DNA of 64,000 nucleotides from a bacterium (GCA_016708315.1 JADJGC010000004.1:62001-126000); one strand, 5' to 3'. Positions 1 through 8,869 are shown, counted from the first letter of the stretch. The notes: generated from the sequence alone by a model not told the origin. Numbers and translations: made by a program.

Positions 1-393
1 TATGATAGTAGCTGCCGCTTGCCGCTCTTCATGGAACTTGATTGCCGCCGTGAGATCGAAATCGGTAAGCACATCGCCACTGATAACCATTACCCGGTTG
101 CCCTGATAGAAATCCTCGGCGGCTTTGACTGCACCGGCAGTGCCAAAATCATCCTCGGCGAGCAAGTACTTCATATTCACTCCGAATTCGGAGCCGTCTT
201 TGAAGTAGCTCTTGATCTCCTCCGGCTGGAAATACAGAAGTGTGACGTAATCTTTGAGGTCGTGCTTCTTGAGGAGATTAACAATATGGTGGAGCATCGG
301 GAGATTTGCTACCGGCACCATCGGCTTCGGCAGACTCTGAGTTAAAGGACGCAGCCTTGTTCCAAAACCTCCGGCCATAATAACTGTTTTCAT
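1..393 (-). CDS. Sugar-1-phosphate nucleotidyltransferase, N-terminal part (runs off left edge)
   Basis: The first 131 codons are present; the rest lies outside the window. The ATG is at 391-393. The start carries the nucleotidyltransferase signature MAGGFGTRLRPLT followed by LPKPMVPVANLPM, and a GDVLTDFDL stretch near residue 110 that would hold the metal-binding Asp. The family makes NDP-sugars from a sugar-1-phosphate and an NTP in the cytoplasm, feeding cell-surface glycans. The pattern is closest to the mannose-1-phosphate guanylyltransferase group, often fused to a phosphomannomutase, but glucose-1-phosphate uridylyl/thymidylyl enzymes share these motifs and the specificity region is not visible. 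It is probably the last gene of the minus-strand operon that starts with tmk; the gap to the upstream HAD gene is only 29 bp. Confidence 0.85.
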   Translation of the reverse strand, partial: MKTVIMAGGFGTRLRPLTQSLPKPMVPVANLPMLHHIVNLLKKHDLKDYVTLLYFQPEEIKSYFKDGSEFGVNMKYLLAEDDFGTAGAVKAAEDFYQGNRVMVISGDVLTDFDLTAAIKFHEERQAAATII

Positions 394-422
394 ATTCTAT
401 CGAGTTCCTGTTCCACGAAGCA

Positions 423-1088
423 TCATGTTAGCAGATTAGCATCAAAATATCTTATCACATCATAAAAGTCGGCAAATTTCTGCCAGTCAACCGCTTTTTC
501 CTGTGCGAGTTTGATTAAATCGCCGCGGGCAAAGAGGACATCAGCGACCCCGACTGCACAGCGATCCGAGAAACCGTCGCCGATATAAACAGTCAGCTCA
601 CCATCTTTTCGAAGGGACTTTACGCGTTCACCCTTGCAGGTACCGCAGAAACCGCAGCCATTAGCGAAGTAGGGGAAAGTCGGGTACAGACTGCCATTTA
701 TGAAGTTTGCTTTATTGGCGTGGATGTCCAGATCCGCGAACCCTGCCTTGCCAAGAAAGGCGTCGATGTAGAAATCGAGTCCATCGGAACAAATATGAAG
801 CGGGATTTGGTGCTGTCCGAGAAGGTCGACGAACTCCTGAAAACCCCTCTCGACTTCAATGCGGCTAAGAGCTTCGATCATCTCTTCGCGGCTGGCTTTG
901 ATGTAATGACATTCGCGCCACAAACATTCACGCGAATTGATCTTTTGCTCAATCCAGAGCTTGACTGTTCCGTGATTTCGTTTGCCGGAGAAGTGATTAA
1001 ACAGCGAGGCGCCAACGTCCTTGGCGGAGATAGTGCCATCAAAATCCGAGAAAACCCGAATTGGGCGAGGTTTCGTTAACCGATCCAT
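423..1088 (-). CDS. HAD-IB family phosphatase, MtnX-like
   Basis: A 221-residue HAD-superfamily phosphatase. Motif I is FSDFDGTIS near residue 13 with the nucleophile and acid/base Asp pair, motif II is HICSDGLDFY with the conserved Ser, and the C-terminal acidic motif is YIGDGFSDRCA. The cluster CGFCGTCK resembles the Cys-rich insert of MtnX-type enzymes (2-hydroxy-3-keto-5-methylthiopentenyl-1-phosphate phosphatase of methionine salvage), but no other salvage gene is in the window, so the substrate is uncertain. ATG at 1088 is preferred; an in-frame TTG at 1103 would add five residues. Either start overlaps the upstream DUF1634 gene, so translational coupling is likely. Confidence 0.8.
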   Translation of the reverse strand: MDRLTKPRPIRVFSDFDGTISAKDVGASLFNHFSGKRNHGTVKLWIEQKINSRECLWRECHYIKASREEMIEALSRIEVERGFQEFVDLLGQHQIPLHICSDGLDFYIDAFLGKAGFADLDIHANKANFINGSLYPTFPYFANGCGFCGTCKGERVKSLRKDGELTVYIGDGFSDRCAVGVADVLFARGDLIKLAQEKAVDWQKFADFYDVIRYFDANLLT

Positions 1089-1348
1089 TTGAATATCAGC
1101 CAAAGCAGCGATAGAATCAAACCGGCGATGGCGAGGTTCATTACTCGCCGGACGAACATCGTTATGGTAAACGCCATGAGTACTGCGGGAATGACTAAGA
1201 GGTAGAACTTGATTGCCAGCGCCGAGACCGGCAGGTTCTGTATCGAAATATCGAAGAACGAAGCGACTGAAGCTGAAATGAGCAGTAAGATCATGATGAC
1301 AAGAGCGCTCTTGTACATTTGAGCCATGATCTGTTCTGGAGATTTCAT
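1076..1348 (-). CDS. DUF1634 family small membrane protein
   Basis: A 90-residue protein that is mostly membrane: hydrophobic helices at roughly residues 12-30, 42-62 and 68-88. Size and layout match the DUF1634 family, which is commonly encoded directly after a TauE/SafE-type exporter, as here (2 bp gap). Function is unknown; it is presumably an accessory of that exporter. The ATG at 1348 gives the family length; longer in-frame extension would run back into the exporter gene and looks spurious. Its 3' end overlaps the HAD phosphatase start. Confidence 0.8.
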   Translation of the reverse strand: MKSPEQIMAQMYKSALVIMILLLISASVASFFDISIQNLPVSALAIKFYLLVIPAVLMAFTITMFVRRVMNLAIAGLILSLLWLIFKWIG

Positions 1349-1350
1349 TC

Positions 1351-2103
1351 TTAGCCTTTCACTGCTGACATGATCATGGTAACTGCGGTATAGAGCAAAA
1401 TCGCCGCAAAGAGAATCTTGATATAGAGAGAATCGATCTTGTGAAACACCCTCGCGCCAAGAAAGGCTCCGGCAACCGTACCAAGAGTTGCAAACGGCAC
1501 CCACTCGACGGGAAGATCCCCTCTGGTCACGTAAGGGATTGAAGCTACCGCGGCACTGATTCCGACCATCATCGTGGAAGTTGCGACTGCTTCCTTCACT
1601 GGCTTGCCGAGAATGATCTGGAGAATCGGCACTTTGACAATACCGCCGCCAATTCCCAGCAGTCCAACTAATCCGCCCGCGAATACCGAGGCTCCCATTG
1701 CCACCGGATAGGCGTTCTTTATTCCGCCGGCATTTTTGGCATCCGATCTCCCGAATAACATTACTACGGCTGAAAACACCAGGATTACTGCAAAGACTAT
1801 TGCCAATCCTTGTTCAGAGACGTGACCCGCCAAACTCCCGGCTGCGTAAGAACCGACGATTGTCGTGGTTTCCAAGTACAATACTGCCTTGAGATCGACC
1901 AGGCCGCTCTCCAGATACTTTGTCGCTGAGGTCACCGAGGTCGCCATCACGCAACAGAGCGAAAGTGCGACAGCTTGGTGGATCGGCAGTTTGAGAATCA
2001 GCGTGAAAATCGGAACGAGCAGGACGCCGCCGCCAAGACCAAGTATTGATGATAGCGCACCGACAATTGCGCTGAGGGCGAGAATAACTGCGGAATCTTG
2101 CAT
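1351..2103 (-). CDS. TSUP (TauE/SafE) family sulfite/organic-anion exporter
   Basis: A 250-residue integral membrane protein with the two glycine-rich half-repeats typical of TSUP transporters: LGLGGGVLLVPIFTL near residue 21 and LGIGGGIVKVPILQI near residue 150, each at the start of a half. About eight membrane helices can be drawn. The family moves sulfite, sulfoacetate or other sulfur-containing anions; the actual substrate cannot be read from sequence. The start ATG overlaps the stop of the upstream S41-like gene by one base (TAATG), and DUF1634 follows after 2 bp, so it is mid-operon. Confidence 0.9.
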   Translation of the reverse strand: MQDSAVILALSAIVGALSSILGLGGGVLLVPIFTLILKLPIHQAVALSLCCVMATSVTSATKYLESGLVDLKAVLYLETTTIVGSYAAGSLAGHVSEQGLAIVFAVILVFSAVVMLFGRSDAKNAGGIKNAYPVAMGASVFAGGLVGLLGIGGGIVKVPILQIILGKPVKEAVATSTMMVGISAAVASIPYVTRGDLPVEWVPFATLGTVAGAFLGARVFHKIDSLYIKILFAAILLYTAVTMIMSAVKG

Positions 2104-3539
2104 TACTGGGCTGCCTTCTTGACGATTGCCAAAGCCTCAGCGAGACACGGATCATCGGTGCGAGCGCTGAACTCCAACGATGGCTCGCCACCGATCTTGA
2201 CCCGGTGAATTGTCTTCAACAAGGTTCGGACGATCTCGAATCTGTACTCACCGAGCGAAACATCGCCAATATCTCGATGTGTCTCACGCATATGGCGATA
2301 GATCGGATCCATTTCCTTGTTCATGTCGTTAAGGCTCATATCGCTCAGAGCCCGGCCGAGCGGGTCATAGCGAAATCGTCTGTCGCGCAAATAGTTTTCG
2401 AACTGCGCCAAGAGCGAGTCTTCGTCTTCAGATCGAGGAAAGTCGGGAAATTTGTTCGCGGTGACGAAGTCGAGCAGATAACCGCCATGAATCAACTCAA
2501 ATAGCAGTGAGCTCATGCGCGGTTTCCGACACTCAATCGAAGGAATTACTGCAGTCGAAGGTTCGGACGTCTTGGTCGAGTCGAGCAAAGTATCAACAAC
2601 CTCACTGAATCCGTGATCGATTCTCTCGTCGAGTGAGACATAGAGCCGTTGACCGCTGCGCAGTAAAATCTCGTCGACCTCGGCGAGTGAACCGGCCGTG
2701 GATGCTCCAATTGTGGTTGCTTCGTCGATTGTTGCGAGATTTCGGGCGATTTCTTCGGTAGCGCCCTTGGTCGTGCGATCGATCAGGATGGCAAGTGGTT
2801 TACCTTTGACCGAATCTTCAATCAATTTTGAAATGCGTTGAGCCATCTTATGGTCATCACCGCCTGAATCGCGCAGGTCAACGATGAAACCACGAGCACT
2901 GTTTGTGTTCAACGTCTTTATCTCTTGCTCTATATCTAGTGCTGCTGGCAGTCGCAAGACAATGAAGCATATAGAATCTTCGAATGCAACCCGTGCACCA
3001 TCGGCCGATTCAATCGCCGCAATTTGAACGGTGACACTGTCATCACGACCTTCGCGCTCGAAGAATATCTGCGTTGCTCCCTCGGAGCGCGAATTCAGAT
3101 AGTCGATGAAGTCGATTACGACTTGATTTCGAAGCGTATCTACACCGGTAATCTTGTCTTGGGGAAGAAGGAAGCCGCTGAACGGCGAACTCTCAGCGAT
3201 ATCAGCGACAACAACGGCACTGTCTTGCGGTCTAAGTGTTAGTCCCCAGTTTCGCGGGCGGTTCGTTATCGTTGGTCGGTCAGCACCGCCGTCCGATAGT
3301 TCTACTCTGAACGGAATGGCGCTTTGCATTCCTCGCCAGGCGTCTGCAAAAACTTTGTCTGGTGCGACCTCGCCAAAGTACCTGCTCGACAATAACTCCG
3401 ACTGTTGTGCCAACGCGATCATCACCTTGAAGAGCGAATCATTGACGCATAGATACGCTGCGCCAAGAACGAGCAGTACCGTTAGCGTGAAGAACGAAAG
3501 TGTAGCAACAGACTCACTTCGTGCGTTTCTGCGGTCCAA
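2103..3539 (-). CDS. S41-peptidase-like protein, probably catalytically inactive
   Basis: 478 residues with one N-terminal membrane anchor (about 12-32), a PDZ-like segment (about 95-165) and an S41/C-terminal-processing-protease core. GFIVDLRDSGGDDHKMA aligns with the usual G-x-x-x-D-L-R-x-N-x-G-G stretch. Where active enzymes have the nucleophile context S-A-S-A-S-E, this one reads KGATEEIA, and where the catalytic Lys sits in F-G-K-G it reads IGASTAGS, so Ser and Lys both appear lost. It may be an extracytoplasmic scaffold or substrate-binding protein. The TTG start at 3539 has a good AGGAG site about 7 bp upstream and lies inside the 3' end of tmk (26 bp overlap). The C-terminal ~120 residues are of unknown fold. 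Confidence 0.7.
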   Translation of the reverse strand: MDRRNARSESVATLSFFTLTVLLVLGAAYLCVNDSLFKVMIALAQQSELLSSRYFGEVAPDKVFADAWRGMQSAIPFRVELSDGGADRPTITNRPRNWGLTLRPQDSAVVVADIAESSPFSGFLLPQDKITGVDTLRNQVVIDFIDYLNSRSEGATQIFFEREGRDDSVTVQIAAIESADGARVAFEDSICFIVLRLPAALDIEQEIKTLNTNSARGFIVDLRDSGGDDHKMAQRISKLIEDSVKGKPLAILIDRTTKGATEEIARNLATIDEATTIGASTAGSLAEVDEILLRSGQRLYVSLDERIDHGFSEVVDTLLDSTKTSEPSTAVIPSIECRKPRMSSLLFELIHGGYLLDFVTANKFPDFPRSEDEDSLLAQFENYLRDRRFRYDPLGRALSDMSLNDMNKEMDPIYRHMRETHRDIGDVSLGEYRFEIVRTLLKTIHRVKIGGEPSLEFSARTDDPCLAEALAIVKKAAQ

Positions 3540-4167
3540 TTTTTCTCCTGTTCAGAAACGCCTGACTCACAGCAAGAATCTCGGTAAAAATTTCTTCTGG
3601 TGTGTTTCGTCCGTCCACAACTTTGACGCGACGCGGCTCAGCCTTGGCGATTTTTAAGAATCCGTTACGCACGCGCTTATGGAAGTCACTTGCCGCTGAT
3701 TCCATCCGGTCTTTATTGGCCTTGAGACGAACATGCGCTTTCGCGATCTCCAAATCGACAATGAATGTCAGGTTGGGTTTGATCTTCGCGGCGGCAAACT
3801 CGTTGGTGTCCTTGACGACCTTGGCCGGCAATTTGCGACCGTCGATTTGATATGCAATTGTGGAATCGGAGAACCGGTCGGTGATAACGATCTTGCCTTG
3901 CTTTAATGCCGGCTCGATAACCTTGTCGACTAATTCGGCGCGGGCAGCCAGAAACAAGAGCAGTTCGGCTCGGGCGCTCATTTGTTTGTGGGAGTTATCG
4001 AGCAGGATAGCGCGTACCGACTCCGAAACCGGTGTTCCTCCCGGTTCACGGATGAAGAGTACGTTGAAGCGATTCGCTTTAAGATAGTCATACAGCATCC
4101 GCGCTTGAGTCGACTTGCCGGAGCCATCGACGCCTTCAAAACTGATTAAAATACCGCGTTTAGTCAT
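3514..4167 (-). CDS. tmk: Thymidylate kinase
   Basis: A 217-residue dTMP kinase (dTMP + ATP to dTDP), a normal length for bacterial Tmk. The P-loop FEGVDGSGKST is at residues ~9-19, the substrate-binding REPGGTPVSE follows at ~38, the DRF motif is in ITDRFSDSTIAYQ, and the lid region reads KDRMESAASDFHKRVRNGF. The ATG at 4167 places the P-loop at the usual distance; an upstream in-frame extension has no family support. It is the first gene of the minus-strand operon and is divergent from ruvX, with about 107 bp of shared upstream region. Confidence 0.95.
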   Translation of the reverse strand: MTKRGILISFEGVDGSGKSTQARMLYDYLKANRFNVLFIREPGGTPVSESVRAILLDNSHKQMSARAELLLFLAARAELVDKVIEPALKQGKIVITDRFSDSTIAYQIDGRKLPAKVVKDTNEFAAAKIKPNLTFIVDLEIAKAHVRLKANKDRMESAASDFHKRVRNGFLKIAKAEPRRVKVVDGRNTPEEIFTEILAVSQAFLNRRKIGPQKRTK

Positions 4168-4274
4168 GATGGGAATATACGCACTGCTTTGATGACTAAC
4201 CAACGAAAACTCTGCGAGACGGATATCACAGCTAACCATTTGACTCTCATAGCCAGTCACCGTACATTCCTCCA

Positions 4275-4697
4275 ATGTTTGAAAAGCGTATTATCGGCAT
4301 CGACTATGGCCGCAAGCGCATCGGAATCGCTTATTCTGATCCGATGCGGCTTTTCGCACAGCCACTGACGACCTTGACTCTCAAATCGCCTTCCGAGGCT
4401 GTCAATCGTGTTTGCGACGCACTGGCGGCTTACGATGTAGAACTAATTGTAATCGGCATTCCGTTGTCGCTGTCGGGCGGTCAGGGGGGCCAGATGGTTA
4501 ACGAAATTCACGCCTTCGTTGAAGGATTACAGCAGCGCGGCTTCGAGACGCATCTGGAGGACGAAGCGTTTACCTCTGAAGTCGCGAAAGACACCCTGCG
4601 GGCCGGCGGCAAGAAAGAAAAGCAGATGCGCGGCAAACTGGACGTTGTTGCGGCTCAGATCATACTGCAGGATTATCTTGACTCGCACCGGCAATGA
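4275..4697 (+). CDS. ruvX: RuvX/YqgF family putative pre-16S rRNA nuclease
   Basis: A 140-residue RNase H-fold protein of the YqgF family, thought to process the 5' end of pre-16S rRNA (formerly called a Holliday-junction resolvase). The first catalytic Asp is in IIGIDYGRKRIGIAYSD, the middle strand is VIGIPLSLSGGQGG, and the C-terminal Asp is in GKLDVVAAQIILQDYL. The expected D-E-R-x-S/T motif reads EDEAFTSEVA, a slight departure. It is followed after 6 bp by mltG, a neighbour pairing common in bacteria. No strong ribosome-binding site is visible at this ATG. Confidence 0.93.
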   Translation: MFEKRIIGIDYGRKRIGIAYSDPMRLFAQPLTTLTLKSPSEAVNRVCDALAAYDVELIVIGIPLSLSGGQGGQMVNEIHAFVEGLQQRGFETHLEDEAFTSEVAKDTLRAGGKKEKQMRGKLDVVAAQIILQDYLDSHRQ

Positions 4698-4703
4698 GAG
4701 CTT

Positions 4704-5810
4704 ATGAAACGAATTTGGGAGATCGCGGTATGGTTCGTTACAACTCTCGCGATATTTGCGCTCATTCCCTTGATTCCCTTTGTTTATCTGATTCGGTGGA
4801 TTGTGTTCGGTAAGTGGTACACCAAAGCGGCGCTGATACTTGTCATCATTCTGGCGGCCGGTGGTATTTATGCGTATCTTGAAGTCAGCGCGCCACTCGG
4901 GGATCAGCAACGCGAGTATTCCGTTGTAATCCGCCCCAATGATGACGCTGCCGATCTACGCAACCGGCTGGCCGATTCCGGAATCGCCACAGATCGAAGA
5001 CTCTACAACATCACTATGAAATACACTCGTGCCGACCGGAACCTGAAACCGGGACGATACCGATTCAGAGGCGGATTGACACACTTCGAACTCGCCCTCC
5101 ACTTCAAGAATTCCAATCCTGAATTGAGCAAGGTCACTATTCCTGAAGGAAAGACTATCAAGGAAATCGTCCCAATGTTGGTGAAAGGAATTCCAACGGA
5201 TTCTGCGCAGTTGATTTCGTTGTTGAACGACGAGTCATTCAAGAAGAGTCTTGGTATCGAGGCGCCTTCATTCGAGGGCTATCTCTTTCCTGAGACATAC
5301 TCATTTTATCCGTATCAGGAACCAGATGATGTGATTCGCGAGATGGTCGAAATGTTTCGAGGTTCATTTACGCCGGAAATGACAAATCAGATTGCGACTC
5401 TGAAGATGTCGTTGAACGAAGTGGTTACCTTAGCATCGATGATCGAAGCTGAGGCTGCTGATGGCTCCGAACGCGAATTGATATCGTCAGTTTATCACAA
5501 TCGACTTCGCAAAGGCTGGAAGATGCAATGTGACCCAACCGTGATTTACGCGCTTGGCGGGCTCGATCGGCCGCTGCTGCGGAAGGACCTTGATTTTGAT
5601 TCGCCCTACAATACTTATCTCTACTATGGATTGCCGCCCGGTCCGATTGGAGCACCGGGACTGGCCTCGCTCAAAGCGGCGCTTTTCCCCGCAGAAACAA
5701 ACTACTTCTTCTTCGTTGCCACCGGCGACGGTCGCCATATTTTCACGACTTCACTTTCACAGCACAACAATGCTGTCAGCAAGACCAAGCGTTCCCGCCG
5801 AAGTAACTAG
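4704..5810 (+). CDS. mltG: Endolytic peptidoglycan transglycosylase MltG
   Basis: A 368-residue YceG-like lytic transglycosylase that cleaves nascent glycan strands at the inner membrane. Two hydrophobic segments (about 8-33 and 42-60) precede a periplasmic region, where the related family usually has one. The LysM-like subdomain is followed by the catalytic part: EGYLFPETYSFYP, then LASMIEAEA with the catalytic Glu, then SPYNTYLYYGLPPGPI. The stop at 5810 is only 4 bp from the stop of the convergent DinB-fold gene. Co-transcription with ruvX is likely from the 6 bp spacing. Confidence 0.94.
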   Translation: MKRIWEIAVWFVTTLAIFALIPLIPFVYLIRWIVFGKWYTKAALILVIILAAGGIYAYLEVSAPLGDQQREYSVVIRPNDDAADLRNRLADSGIATDRRLYNITMKYTRADRNLKPGRYRFRGGLTHFELALHFKNSNPELSKVTIPEGKTIKEIVPMLVKGIPTDSAQLISLLNDESFKKSLGIEAPSFEGYLFPETYSFYPYQEPDDVIREMVEMFRGSFTPEMTNQIATLKMSLNEVVTLASMIEAEAADGSERELISSVYHNRLRKGWKMQCDPTVIYALGGLDRPLLRKDLDFDSPYNTYLYYGLPPGPIGAPGLASLKAALFPAETNYFFFVATGDGRHIFTTSLSQHNNAVSKTKRSRRSN

Positions 5811-5814
5811 CCAA

Positions 5815-6339
5815 TTAAGTTGCCTGACCTTGCGCGGCCTTGCGCCGGGCAGAGGCCAAATCAAAGATGCTGTCGACTCCTAACATGCGGCGCTGGGTGC
5901 TCATTTGGCCGATGTGGTAGGCTTCGTGCATCGCCAGAAACGCAATCGCAGACAACACGGTCTGCTCTTGTGTCGGCAGCTTGAACGGTACTGCTTTAGT
6001 GAGACTCTCTTCCGGCATATTCACAAGGCCATTCTGAAGTTTGGTCGTTTGATCCAACCAAATCGTCTTGATTTCGCCTAACGACGGGAATTGTGATTGG
6101 TCAACCTTGGAAATTGAAGACTCAAACATATCACCCCAAGGGCACTTCTCCTCGAGGCCCGTGAGCCCGAGCAGGTAGAATCGATTGGAAGCGACATGCC
6201 CCATGATCCACGTAAGCGAGTTGGCATTGGGCATGAGTTGTTTGCGGGCGAGGTCTTCCTCGATCCCTTCAAATCCAAGCCCAAATAGGTAGTTGTTGAC
6301 CTGGATGATCTCGTTGATTGGTTTCAATGCAATGTGCAT
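5815..6339 (-). CDS. DinB-fold (YfiT-like) putative metalloenzyme
   Basis: A 174-residue four-helix-bundle protein of the DinB/YfiT superfamily. The probable metal-site histidines are in WIMGHVASNRFYLL near residue 45 and in MHEAYHIGQMSTQRRMLG near residue 140, the usual spacing for this fold. Members include thiol S-transferases that use bacillithiol or mycothiol, but many have no known role and none can be assigned here. ATG at 6339 is chosen because AAGGAGAA lies 5-6 bp upstream. It is transcribed alone, divergent from rtcA. Confidence 0.85.
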   Translation of the reverse strand: MHIALKPINEIIQVNNYLFGLGFEGIEEDLARKQLMPNANSLTWIMGHVASNRFYLLGLTGLEEKCPWGDMFESSISKVDQSQFPSLGEIKTIWLDQTTKLQNGLVNMPEESLTKAVPFKLPTQEQTVLSAIAFLAMHEAYHIGQMSTQRRMLGVDSIFDLASARRKAAQGQAT

Positions 6340-6476
6340 CTGTTCTCCTTCTCTTGCTCCCGGTTGAATATCTACTTTGGAGGACGATAATGGAATCACA
6401 AAGTTGCCTTGGTGATGCAGGAATATCGAGACTATTCCCTTGACCGCAGACGTAATTCCCCATAGTTTAGTAGCTT

Positions 6477-7589
6477 ATGGCTGACAAAGACTTTCTGCGA
6501 GTAGACGGCAGTTTTGGCGAAGGCGGCGGGCAAATCCTGCGCACTTCGATATCCCTGTCGACTCTACTTGGTCGCCCTGTTGAAGTGACCAATATCCGCC
6601 GGAATCGCAAATTCCCAGGTATGATGCCGCAACATCTGACCGCCGTCAAGGCTTGCCAGCAGATTTGCAGTGCCACGGTGGAAGGCGCTGAAATCAATTC
6701 CGAGCGCTTGGCATTCACTCCCGGACAAATTCGCGGCGGCAAGTACACTTTTGATGTCGCTGAGAGCAAGAAGTCCGCGGGAGCCGCAACACTGGTTTTG
6801 CAGACGATCATCTTACCGCTCTTGTTCGCCAAGAGTGAGTCGAACATCATTATCCGTGGTGGCACTCACGTCCCGTGGTCGCCGCCGGCCACTTATCTCA
6901 AGCAGGTCTTTCTTCCGGTTATTGGATTGATGGGTTGTCAGACGTTCTTGAAGATAAACCGTTGGGGTTGGTACCCTGAAGGCGGCGGTGAAATAGCCTG
7001 TCGTGTTCGACCAATTGATCGACTTCGAGCCCGTCAATTCAATCGACGCGGCGAACTTCGCAAAATATATGGCATGTCTGTGACCTCCAATGTAGGAGGC
7101 GGTGTTGGCGAGCGGCAGATGCGCGCCGCAGTTAAACAGCTTCGTGCGAACAATCTCGACGCTCAGATGCGCAATAGCGATGTCGCTGCCAACGGCAAAG
7201 GCACGATCATCTTTCTGACAGCCGAATTTGACAATGTCCGGGCCGGATTCTCGACAATCGGCGAAAAGGGCATGCCGGCTGAAAAGGTCGCCGAAGCTGC
7301 GGTTACGGAGTTGCGTAACTATCTTGGCAAGGATGTTTGTCTTGATCACTATCTCGCCGATCAGCTTATCCCTTACATTGCTTTGTGCGGTGAGCGTGTT
7401 GAGATGAACATCTCGAAGATCACAAATCACCTTAAGACCAATCTCTGGGTGACGCAGAAATTCATACCGATCAAGTACAAGCTCAGCGGTCCGCTTGGAT
7501 TTCCCGGGGTGCTTACGATAGAACCGGCACCCGAACCGGAGCCGCAACCCGCGGCGCCGGAAGTTGAAACACCGGCTGTACCTACCTAA
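6477..7589 (+). CDS. rtcA: RNA 3'-terminal phosphate cyclase RtcA
   Basis: A 370-residue RtcA, which uses ATP to convert RNA 3'-phosphate ends to 2',3'-cyclic phosphates. The N-terminus DGSFGEGGGQILRTS is diagnostic, followed by RGGTHVPWSPP and NRWGWYPEGGGE. The nucleophilic His that is adenylylated is His291 in LDHYLADQLIPY. The last ~20 residues are a Pro/Glu-rich tail (EPAPEPEPQPAAPEVETP) beyond the normal fold. The partner ligase RtcB and the activator RtcR are not in this window, so it stands as a single gene. The ATG has no obvious ribosome-binding site. Confidence 0.94.
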   Translation: MADKDFLRVDGSFGEGGGQILRTSISLSTLLGRPVEVTNIRRNRKFPGMMPQHLTAVKACQQICSATVEGAEINSERLAFTPGQIRGGKYTFDVAESKKSAGAATLVLQTIILPLLFAKSESNIIIRGGTHVPWSPPATYLKQVFLPVIGLMGCQTFLKINRWGWYPEGGGEIACRVRPIDRLRARQFNRRGELRKIYGMSVTSNVGGGVGERQMRAAVKQLRANNLDAQMRNSDVAANGKGTIIFLTAEFDNVRAGFSTIGEKGMPAEKVAEAAVTELRNYLGKDVCLDHYLADQLIPYIALCGERVEMNISKITNHLKTNLWVTQKFIPIKYKLSGPLGFPGVLTIEPAPEPEPQPAAPEVETPAVPT

Positions 7590-7621
7590 AGGGCAAGCTT
7601 CTCATCCAAGCCGGAGATTAT

Positions 7622-7651
7622 TTCGATTCTCCCAATTTGGATGTGTATAAT
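7622..7651 (+). promoter_or_regulatory. Putative sigma-70-type promoter for the 7.7-11.9 kb operon
   Basis: A perfect -10 hexamer TATAAT lies at 7646-7651, with a weak -35 (TTCGAT, 7622-7627) 18 bp upstream, 28 bp ahead of the first ATG of the signalling operon. Visual match only. Confidence 0.4.
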
Positions 7652-7678
7652 CTTCAGAATTATTGATGAAACAATACC

Positions 7679-8869
7679 ATGTTCAAGATCGCTAAATTCC
7701 ATGCCACCATACTGCTTGGATTGATCTTGCTTTCCTTGAGTGGTGTAGCAAAGGCGGAGCATCTCTACGAAACCCGGATTGATCCTTTGCGGCTCGATTC
7801 GAGTCGACTTTATCTCTGGCTCGACGCAGATTTCACTGCAACCACTGACTTCACTTTGGAGCTGACTATCAATGATGGGACACTATATAGCGGCCGTGTT
7901 GACGGTGTGCTTGAGCGCGTCGTTGTAAGCCAGGAATTACCTGAGAGTGTGGTAGCGTCACTGCGTAGTTCCAAGGAATATACGGCTCGCATCTTTCTGG
8001 AAACCGAGTTGGTGTGCGACTCGCTGATTATCGCGGTGCCAGGTAATTTGAGACAATTGTGGCTTGATACACTACTTACTTCCAATCCTGAACTGCCGAT
8101 TCGTTACATGTTTCGATACTATGATGACATTCGTGAGCTTGAGATTGCAGCGAGACTCGAGCAGGTCGATTTGCTTCTGCAACCGGAGATGGGAATGCCA
8201 GGATTTAGTACGCTTTTTGATTCACCATACATACTGGAATGGAATCTTGTCAGCGAAGGAATCAAGGACGATCTCTTGGCTACTGCGCTGAACTACTGTC
8301 TGCGCGGTATCTTTGCAGAAGCGAATGACAACTCGTACTCATGGCTCATCTCGCCATCTCATATCGAGACTATATTCCCTAAGAATCCCTCGCACGCCGA
8401 AGAGCTTTTCGCACAGTCGAAGAATGGAAAGGACAAAATCGTCTGCTCGTTTCCCGGATTTAAGATGTATCCGCAGCTTTCCGACAGAATCAGTATGACG
8501 GTTTCAAAATGCGGCGCTGAGAAGTTCATCTTTCGTGACGACCGCTCCCAGGCTTCGACACTTCAGTTCTTTGCATTTAGTTCTGCCGAAGATTCAAGCT
8601 CCATACTTGCCCGCGCATGGCGGGAGGTTCTGCTTCCCCAGCGCGGACTGCTTGAATTTGGCGACGGAGCCAAGCTCGACAGTTGCCTAATGGCCTTATC
8701 AGCAGGTATTGATTGCCGCGAGCAAGTCTCGCGACGTCTTGCTGAATCTGCACGGTTTGTTCCGCTGGGACGTACAATGCTCGCAGTCAGGAAATTCGAT
8801 CATGTCCGCTATCTCGGAATCGAGTCCACAGAAGTAAAACTCTCAGATTTCTACACAATCAAGCGATGA
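7679..8869 (+). CDS. Secreted/periplasmic protein of unknown function, first gene of a sensor operon
   Basis: A 396-residue protein with a clear signal peptide (residues 1-26, cut after AKA). I do not recognise a family. The first ~100 mature residues look beta-rich; the remainder is mixed, with Cys residues that could pair after export. Its stop overlaps the histidine kinase start (ATGA, 8866-8869), so the two are translationally coupled. The obvious inference is a periplasmic ligand-binding or modulating partner of that kinase's large extracytoplasmic domain. There are no substrate-binding-protein motifs I can name and no lipobox. Confidence 0.75.
   Translation: MFKIAKFHATILLGLILLSLSGVAKAEHLYETRIDPLRLDSSRLYLWLDADFTATTDFTLELTINDGTLYSGRVDGVLERVVVSQELPESVVASLRSSKEYTARIFLETELVCDSLIIAVPGNLRQLWLDTLLTSNPELPIRYMFRYYDDIRELEIAARLEQVDLLLQPEMGMPGFSTLFDSPYILEWNLVSEGIKDDLLATALNYCLRGIFAEANDNSYSWLISPSHIETIFPKNPSHAEELFAQSKNGKDKIVCSFPGFKMYPQLSDRISMTVSKCGAEKFIFRDDRSQASTLQFFAFSSAEDSSSILARAWREVLLPQRGLLEFGDGAKLDSCLMALSAGIDCREQVSRRLAESARFVPLGRTMLAVRKFDHVRYLGIESTEVKLSDFYTIKR

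Noticed and set aside
19..345. Plus-strand 108-codon frame at the left edge
   Set aside because: Antisense to the nucleotidyltransferase, which has the clear GGFGTRLRPLT signature.
6813..7547. 244-codon minus-strand frame
   Set aside because: Antisense to rtcA, which carries all family motifs.
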